NCBI RefSeq assembly: GCF_036370855.1
Contig: NC_088099.1
Span: forward strand, 138,797,017 to 138,861,016
Origin: Dromaius novaehollandiae
Taxonomy: Eukaryota; Chordata; Aves; Casuariiformes; Dromaiidae
DNA: 64,000 bases
Direction of reading: 5' to 3'
In this document: one piece after another, positions 57,211-64,000 of the stretch
Layout: each line of letters starts with the position of its first letter
Position numbering within the stretch: the stretch's first letter is position 1
Made by a program: the position numbers and the translations under genes
The notes under the pieces: generated by a model
What the model was told of the DNA's origin: nothing
Seen by the model: the letters and a program-made list of their open reading frames with translations, nothing else
The model's database searches: none

Positions 57211-59384
57211 AGGAAATGATTGCTGTTGAAAACTTCATCTTGCTCCATGGGCACTCTGTCATTTAACCTCCTCTCGCCCAATGCTGTGACCTGCATAGGA
57301 GAAGCAGTTGCCCTCTTAGGACTGTTGAGTTTGGTCCATCAGATTTCTCCCAAATTGACACATGGTCTACAACACTTTCAAAGACCTCGCATAGGCCAAG
57401 ATGATACAGCTGGGAGCAGAGCAGTTATTAGCCACAGAACAGTAGGGGAGAGGCAAAGTACTGCAGTAAAGCTCCTCCCTCAGGAAGCCAGAGGAGAACG
57501 TGGTGGTGCCACGGTCTCTGCCTCTTGGAGAAACTCCTGTGCACAGGAGGAGAAGCAGTAAATCTAAGTAGTTTAGGCTGCAGATATAATCCACATACAA
57601 TGGAAGATTTCCCTTTGATTGTCCCCACATTTTGACCCCATGCCGGGCAGCAACCATCTGCCACCATCTGACATCCTATTTCAGGAGGGAATGTCTCAGC
57701 TGAAAGGAATGAGGACAAGAGATGAATTGATGGGAGATCATTAGGAGATGAACCAACAGCAGGAGGAAAATGTAGAAGGTGAAGAAAACAGACCAGGAGG
57801 AAATGTTCTGATACTACCTCTTTTCCACTTCCTTTCTCACACCTTGATCTTCTCTGTATTTCTGGTAGTTAAGAGATTCAGGGAAAAATGCTTGTCTGTT
57901 ATAATTCTACAAATGAAATATGAGCATTACTGACAGAGAGCGTTCTTCTTGCCGATTAAAAAAAAATCTGAAAGTGTGGATGTCAACAATTTTTCCAGTT
58001 TGAAAATAAAAAATAGAAGATTTTGTTACACCTTACATGTTCCCATTGAAATTTTCAAAATGAGAAATCCCGGTTTTGCTATTTAGGTTTACAAATTACT
58101 TTCAAAGAAACAGCAAGTTTGGGCCATTATCCAAAACTCACTCAAAAAACCATCTTTCCATTGATCTCAAAGAGCTTCATTTCATGCTGTAAAGCAGGCA
58201 GAGAAAACACCTGGACACGCTGGCACTGTTCCACCACCTTGATTTAATTCAACCATTTACGCAAATTCCATGTTCCTCTTTTTAAACTATCTACACTTAA
58301 CACTAAACAAGGATCAAATACAAACACTGAAATAATTTTATAATCACATTTACAACTCCCCATAATTTCAAGGGATCATTTTTAGCAGGATCAGAACCTG
58401 CAGCATAGCACACGATGGATGGAAAACAATGTTAAATACACCATGTACTGCTTTTTGGGGTGTGTTTTTGGCATTTAATTGGATAATCTTAAGACATGCA
58501 TAGAGAACCTCTCATTTCCTTCATCACTTCGGTTATCTTCTGATGCATACAGAGATTTCAAATATTGTCTGTGCTAATGGAAAGTGTCCTAAAAGAGAAA
58601 ATCTCTGCTACAGCATCTCTAGCACAATTATCCTATACAGACGATAGCCTTTATTTTATTTCTCATGCACAGGGAACACTGTTTTATTTAAAGGTGTTAC
58701 TAAAATGGTCAGTGTTATAACACTGTTTACCATAAATCAGTGATTACACGGGATCTAAGATAATAACTCTAATCAAACACTGACCAAAGTGCATGGTATA
58801 CTTGATTCTGATTTCCTCTTCCTCCTACAAAACCAAAACCATCCTTAAAGACAGAATCTCTTCAAACATCAGTCAGGCATAGTTTCTGCTCATTATTTCA
58901 AATATTGAAGAAGGGGGAAAAAAAGCATCACGTCTAATCAAAACTACAGGAAGAGTTCAGAGAGACAAAAGATAATCATGTAAATTAGAACCGGATTAAA
59001 TCCATTAGTAAAGCTATCTATTCATGCCAGAAGAGGTGACTTAATATTCTGTGGTTAAGATGCTGGTTTTGTGCCTTATCCAAAAGATGATCAACAATAG
59101 CGCATTGTTCTCCTACCACCACGCTGGTGTCACTGGCTCTGACTTGACTCAGCACAGACTTGAAGAGAGAGCAGCAGCTACAGCAGCGCCTCTTCCCTCG
59201 CATCTGGATTGTCCTTAGGCATCACCCCTTCCGGGCCAGCAGGAGATAAAACATCACAGCCAAGGTAACAGGATACCTTTTGTCTTTAAAAAGTGCAGTT
59301 TCCTGTTGATAGTATTTCATATTGTTACATTTGTTGTCTCATCCTCTGCTTCCTGTCACACAATCCCTCTCTGAGACTTGACTA

Positions 59385-59500
59385 TATTGAATTGAGTAAG
59401 CGTTAGGGCAGGGACCACTTTTTCTACGGGCCCGCAGAGCATCCCATACACAGGAAAGCTCTGATCCTGACTGGAGCATCTGGGAATTACTGCATCACAA
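59385..59500 (+). repeat. Ancient L2-type LINE 3' relic
   Basis: AGGGCAGGGACCACTTTTTC then CTGATCCTGACTGGAGCATC resembles the widespread 'ggggcagggacc...' 3' end of ancient amniote LINEs. Diverged; family name uncertain. Confidence 0.4.
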
Positions 59501-62084
59501 CACCAGACCAAACATTTGGCCTACAGGAGTGAGCCATTTAAACATCGGTTGCTATTCCTTATTCTTCTTAACAACAGGCAACAGGGCTAGCATTTGTGTT
59601 TTTGGCGTACTGTCAGCTTCTTAGCGGTTGGACTTTTCCTTCTGAGGCTCTCCATCAAGTAGGATGTGTTTGTGTCGAGGGTCTCAAACCAGGCTACCGG
59701 CCCCCTTCCTTCAGCCTGACTTGATCCTCACACCCAGAACAAAACATTCAGGAATCACGAGGTGAAGACCTGAAGGTTGCCTAAAGAGCATTCTCTCCTA
59801 CGGGACATGTAATTAAATACATGGAGAACCGCCACATAAAAATGAGATTTTGCCTAAAATCCAGGCCACGGAGTTTTAGGCATTATCCGTAGTCATGCAA
59901 CATATTGTTTGTGGAGTTATCTCCGCTGCCAAGTAGTGCCCGACAACGGTAATGTTGAATCGTACAACACTATGTACTCATGTACCCCTAAGGTGGAGCA
60001 CCAAAAGAGCCTAAATTAAATACTGAAGCATTCTAAAACTAATCCAGATAAATCCTCTCAACTGCATTCGCAAGAACAGGAGACAAAATGCCTGTATTTT
60101 TAATAAAACGTGCTTCAAAGCCTAGCCACGTTTCAAAAACCTTTGCTGACTTCCATTGTAGCAAGAAGTGTGAAAATATCAACAAAACAAAAATATAATA
60201 AAAACACAGTAAATTAATCCCACTTGGATAAATCTAAGCATTTTGTTTTACCAATTAAAAAATAAGTTAAAAATCATAACTGAAATGGAATTTCTAAACA
60301 AGTGGTTTTAGAGTAGGAAAATTACATTGTTTCAAAACATGGCATTTCAGCAATTTCACATGTTTTCAATTGGTTGTGATGAGCTTTTCGTTAGACAGTT
60401 TTCATTTTTTCTAAGATGATCTGACAGAAAATTGTTTCTCTGAAAAATTCTCAACTATTTTTCCTAGAAGTATTTTTCAAAATTGTAATACAGTAACTAT
60501 TTATTATTTTTCAAGGCTATGGTTTGACCAAACATTATTATCCAACATATTAAAGAATAATTATGTAGTATGCCTATAAGTAGAAGCAATGCTGAACAGT
60601 AAGAGAAGAAAATGTAATATAGAAGCTACAATAAAACTGTGGTACACACAAATCATAAGTTACAAAACTATGCAAAATAGGAATGAATTTCTGTGTTTAC
60701 ATCTTTTAACGATTGTTAAAAAAATAAAGGAAAAGTAAAGGAGTTGGTACTGCCTGCATTATGGCTTACTATAAGTACGGCTGTGTTCCCGGCTCTATTG
60801 AGGTCGGTTCAAGGTCCTGACTCTGAGAAAAGATAATATAACTGACTGCTGTATTCATGTGTACCTGAAACAAAGCTCCCCGGCTGTGTGTACAGTACAG
60901 CAACCTGCCCAAATGCCTCTGAGGACTTGGGGGCAGCTGGGCAAAGCTCTGCTTTTGGCAGCTGATGGAAAAGCCCACTGAGAGTTTAACTAAGCCAAGG
61001 GCCCCACTGCCACCCATGCCTTTTCCTCACATTATCTACGCGGTCTGCCAGGTAGTAGGCAGTGCTGACTCTGAAAAAAGAACTGCATTTCCAGCAAGAA
61101 AGGCGAAAAATACTCAAGGGAGTTTTCTTGGAGAAGAGGTGATAACTACAACCTGCCTGACGCCATTTGGGTGTCTAATCGGCACTAATTTTCATTCTGA
61201 AATGGCAACAGGTGTGAACCTTATCTCACTGTTCTTTTTTTAAACCAGTTGTAAATATGTTCTCTTAATTGCAGTCCCACAAAATATGATAAATATATTC
61301 CACACACAGAACTAGATTTGGGAATCTTTTTATTTCTATGGAAGTCTAATTCACCACAGACCTGCCTTTCCTGACCAAAAGACATTCTTTAAGCACACAG
61401 CTAATTGTAACTACATATATCTAAGTATATGCATCATTTCATATAGTGTTACACCAAGCAGGTAATTGCAAAGGCACAAAAAAGCATTTTGTTTCAGGGG
61501 AACAGTTTCATCCCAGCTTGACCTGATATGACGAGACAGAACGCCCAAGAAAAAGCCTGGAAGTTGAAAAAGTGATTGAAAGGCAGCAGAACAAGACCAT
61601 AGGGAGAGATGGCTTTCTTTAGAAAGGCAAACACTTCCCAGGTTGCCAGCCAAATCAACGCTGAAAATTATACACTGCACATCTAGGGTGTACAAGGAAT
61701 TAAATTTTTAAACTGCAAAGAGTTATTTACCTACAGCAGAGTCAAAGATTTATGTTCCTGTAGGGCAAGCAAATATGATACCATCTGATTTGGAATTGGA
61801 CACCAAAAGAGCATTTACTATCATCCTACACTTGTTCAATTTGAATTCATAACTTTTCCCTTTTCCCATCCCTGTTTCCTCCTCCCTTGCAATCCACCAT
61901 ACCACATGTATTTTTCAGTGTCACAGGTACTGACCCTTTTGCACATACTGACCCCAGATTTCAAAGTTAGCTATCAAAGAAAGATTCCCACTACTCCTCA
62001 TTTTAATGCTCTGCAGTGTATACACTAGTTTTAATCCTACAGTTGGCATGTTAATGTATTACAGCCCTTATAAAGTGTACCCTT

Positions 62085-62180
62085 TGTATGTTTTAAATTA
62101 TATTTTTAAAATTATATTTAAATTATTATTTTTAAATTATAATGATTATTAAGGTGTTATAATAATTATTATTTTTAAGG
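62085..62180. repeat. A/T-only low-complexity tract
   Basis: About 95 bases of TTAAATTATATTTTTAAAAT-type sequence with many short inverted repeats and almost no G/C. Confidence 0.75.
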
Positions 62181-64000
62181 GATGCGGACCCAGACATACC
62201 CACTTGGTAAATACAGCTATACTAAGAAACCAACAACACTATCTGGTTAGCAAGATTTTTTAACTGAGATTTGTAGGAATCAATTACATTTCTCTATTGG
62301 GCAATACAGTTTTCTAGCTAAAGTACATTAGTTAACAAAAGATTATGGTACAGAGGGCAGGAGAACCTGAAAGTGAATGGAAGTTATTTTCCTTTTACAT
62401 GCAAGAATTATCAACAGAGTAATAGAAATCTTTGCTCATCAACACAGATTGCCTTGGGATGCTGGTTAACTTCTCTAGCATTAGTGCTATAAACCTTTGT
62501 AAGAAAGCAAACAACTGTCAAGTGCTAAAGAGAAACACCCTCTGCAGTTGTTCCAACAGGAGGCTGTAGAAACAGCTTGTCACTTCTAAAAAACTGGGCT
62601 ACTTCAACACCTAGAGAGCAGGTACTGGTGTCTGTAAGGACACACGCTTGGAAAAGCACCATCCTCATTATTTTTGTTTACCTGTGGAGCAACAGTGACA
62701 ATTCATCTATTTCAACAGGGCTTACACAGCTTGCTTTATTCAGGTTTAGAAACACCCAAATGGAAGATGCTGTTATAACTGTAAAATATTAGCATTATAA
62801 CCATTACCGTACTGATCTTCTTGCTTCATTGACTCAGTTAACTACAGTTGCCAGAAAAGATCGCCTAACTCTGGCCACTGCGTAAGAGTTATGAAGTGGT
62901 TGAAACTTTGGGTATATGTAGTGGAGAATGGTTGCATGATTTCAGCATCACAGTGGAGTAAGGGGAGTGGAGGTAGATCCTGGGGATTTTAAATTCTTTC
63001 TAGTTTTCTCACCTGCAAGTTGACCTGACATGAGGCTGGAAAACAAATAAAGCGTCAACTATGGACAATGTTTCATTTGTCCCATCCATTACACTACATC
63101 CCTTAGTAAAAGGGACCAAACTGCACAATTTGGAAGGAATAATTAATATTGAAATGAAGTGCATTTACATCAGAATTGCAGAGATGTCCTTTACCTATTT
63201 ACTTCTCATCCAGATAAAATCTCCGAAGGCATTAAAGTCTCCTTTTCTTCTTCAAATACCTAAAATAAAGCCTGCTAGAAATGCTTTGGCTCACATTTAA
63301 AGTATTGGTCACATATTTCCAGCAATGCACACTTTTACAAGGCTATGACCTAGCTGGAAAATTTAGACCTGGTAAATTGTGATTTATAAAAATTATACAG
63401 TGGACCGTTGCTAATTTCTCTAGAATTTATCACAACAAGCTCCATGCTTTCCTTGTTTTGCATGTTGGTATACATGTAAAGAGATGGTTTCACTGTGGAA
63501 ATACATAAATTAAATCTTACAGTTCCAAATCATGTAACTTGCATCAAACAAAGAGATTTCAAAAAACTTATTTGAAGCCTATACTGGGCAGAAATGAAGT
63601 ATTATGCATTTACACAACACACAAAACCAACTTAAAATCTTAGCATGACTGCTCACAAAGTGACTGTAGCAGAAAGCAAGAATATTATCCTTCAATACCG
63701 CAACAGCATTTCAACATACAGCAAGAAACTTCCACACAGGCTTTGCACTTCACCAAGTGTTAGCCAGAAGTTTTCCAGAGATAGAGCAATGCCAGCAAGC
63801 CAAGGATTACCTTTTCCTTGACTTTTCAAGTTCTTTCTATGACATCTGTAGAATCAAATCAAAATACAATGATTTGTCATAAGGTCAGTCTACAGTATGT
63901 GGGTAAGATTCAGAAGAGCGCCATGTGAAAAGAAGTACAGACGTATACTTTCTCTGATGACATAAGACTGTATAAAGCTAAGTAAAACTGCCCAAAGAAA

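Larger units (their letters stand above)
55761..64000. other. Presumed SPIDR intron, right end of window
   Basis: Over 8 kb without a defensible exon. Contains the tandem repeat at 57151, an L2-type relic at 59385 and an A/T tract at 62085. The more N-terminal SPIDR exons were looked for on the minus strand and not seen, so they probably lie beyond 64000. Confidence 0.5.

Noticed and set aside
57220-57718. Overlapping ORFs of 96-113 aa on both strands
   Set aside because: None resembles a known protein or is bordered by good splice sites in the right phase. Treated as chance.
60769-61243. Overlapping 82- and 92-aa ORFs near 61 kb as SPIDR or other exons
   Set aside because: Neither translation matches the N-terminal half of SPIDR and no matching acceptor/donor pair in a usable phase was evident.
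1-64000. CRISPR arrays, insertion sequences, phage or intact endogenous retrovirus
   Set aside because: No spaced direct repeats, long terminal repeats, or gag/pol-type ORFs were seen. The only mobile-element traces are CR1-type and older relics.

Overview
The window is vertebrate nuclear DNA, most likely from a bird. It has spliced genes with GT/AG introns, CpG islands, poly(A) signals, sparse interspersed repeats, and two copies of a CR1-type LINE 3' end finishing in the avian-style ATTCTATGATTCT tail. There are no bacterial operons, CRISPR arrays, insertion sequences or recognisable intact viruses. Gene order is PRKDC (+), CEBPD (+), SPIDR (-), the same neighbourhood known from mammals, read here in the opposite orientation to the human reference.

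Layout. Bases 506-8311 hold the last ten coding exons of PRKDC (DNA-PKcs): 494 residues covering the end of the FAT region, the PI3K-like kinase domain and the C-terminal FATC tail, followed by a 3' UTR with an AATAAA at 8795. Bases 8821-14190 are intergenic, with only old repeat relics. A large CpG island (about 14190-16800) carries a TATA box at 15282 and the intronless CEBPD gene (CDS 15587-16588, 333 aa, bZIP). A second, smaller CpG island (about 17080-17560) with its own E-box and TATA-like motif lies between the 3' ends of CEBPD and SPIDR. From about 18260 onward the minus strand carries the C-terminal half of SPIDR. I reconstructed thirteen coding exons between 51778 and 18964. Their phases chain without error to 475 residues, although two of them (31153-31220 and 33169-33261) and one donor (51577) are less certain. 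The 5' half of SPIDR is outside the window or was not found.

From 51.8 to 64 kb I see no further SPIDR exon that I can defend. That stretch does contain a minus-strand terminal-exon-like ORF (53063-53301) with a poly(A) signal overlapping its stop, and a CpG island about 2 kb upstream of it on that strand (55440-55760). Together these could be a small nested, unidentified gene.

Biology. PRKDC is the kinase of non-homologous end joining. SPIDR is a scaffold for RAD51/BLM-dependent homologous recombination. CEBPD is an inducible transcription factor lying between them. The part of the window I find most worth checking is the pair of promoter-like CpG islands that no recognised gene explains, together with the unassigned exon.
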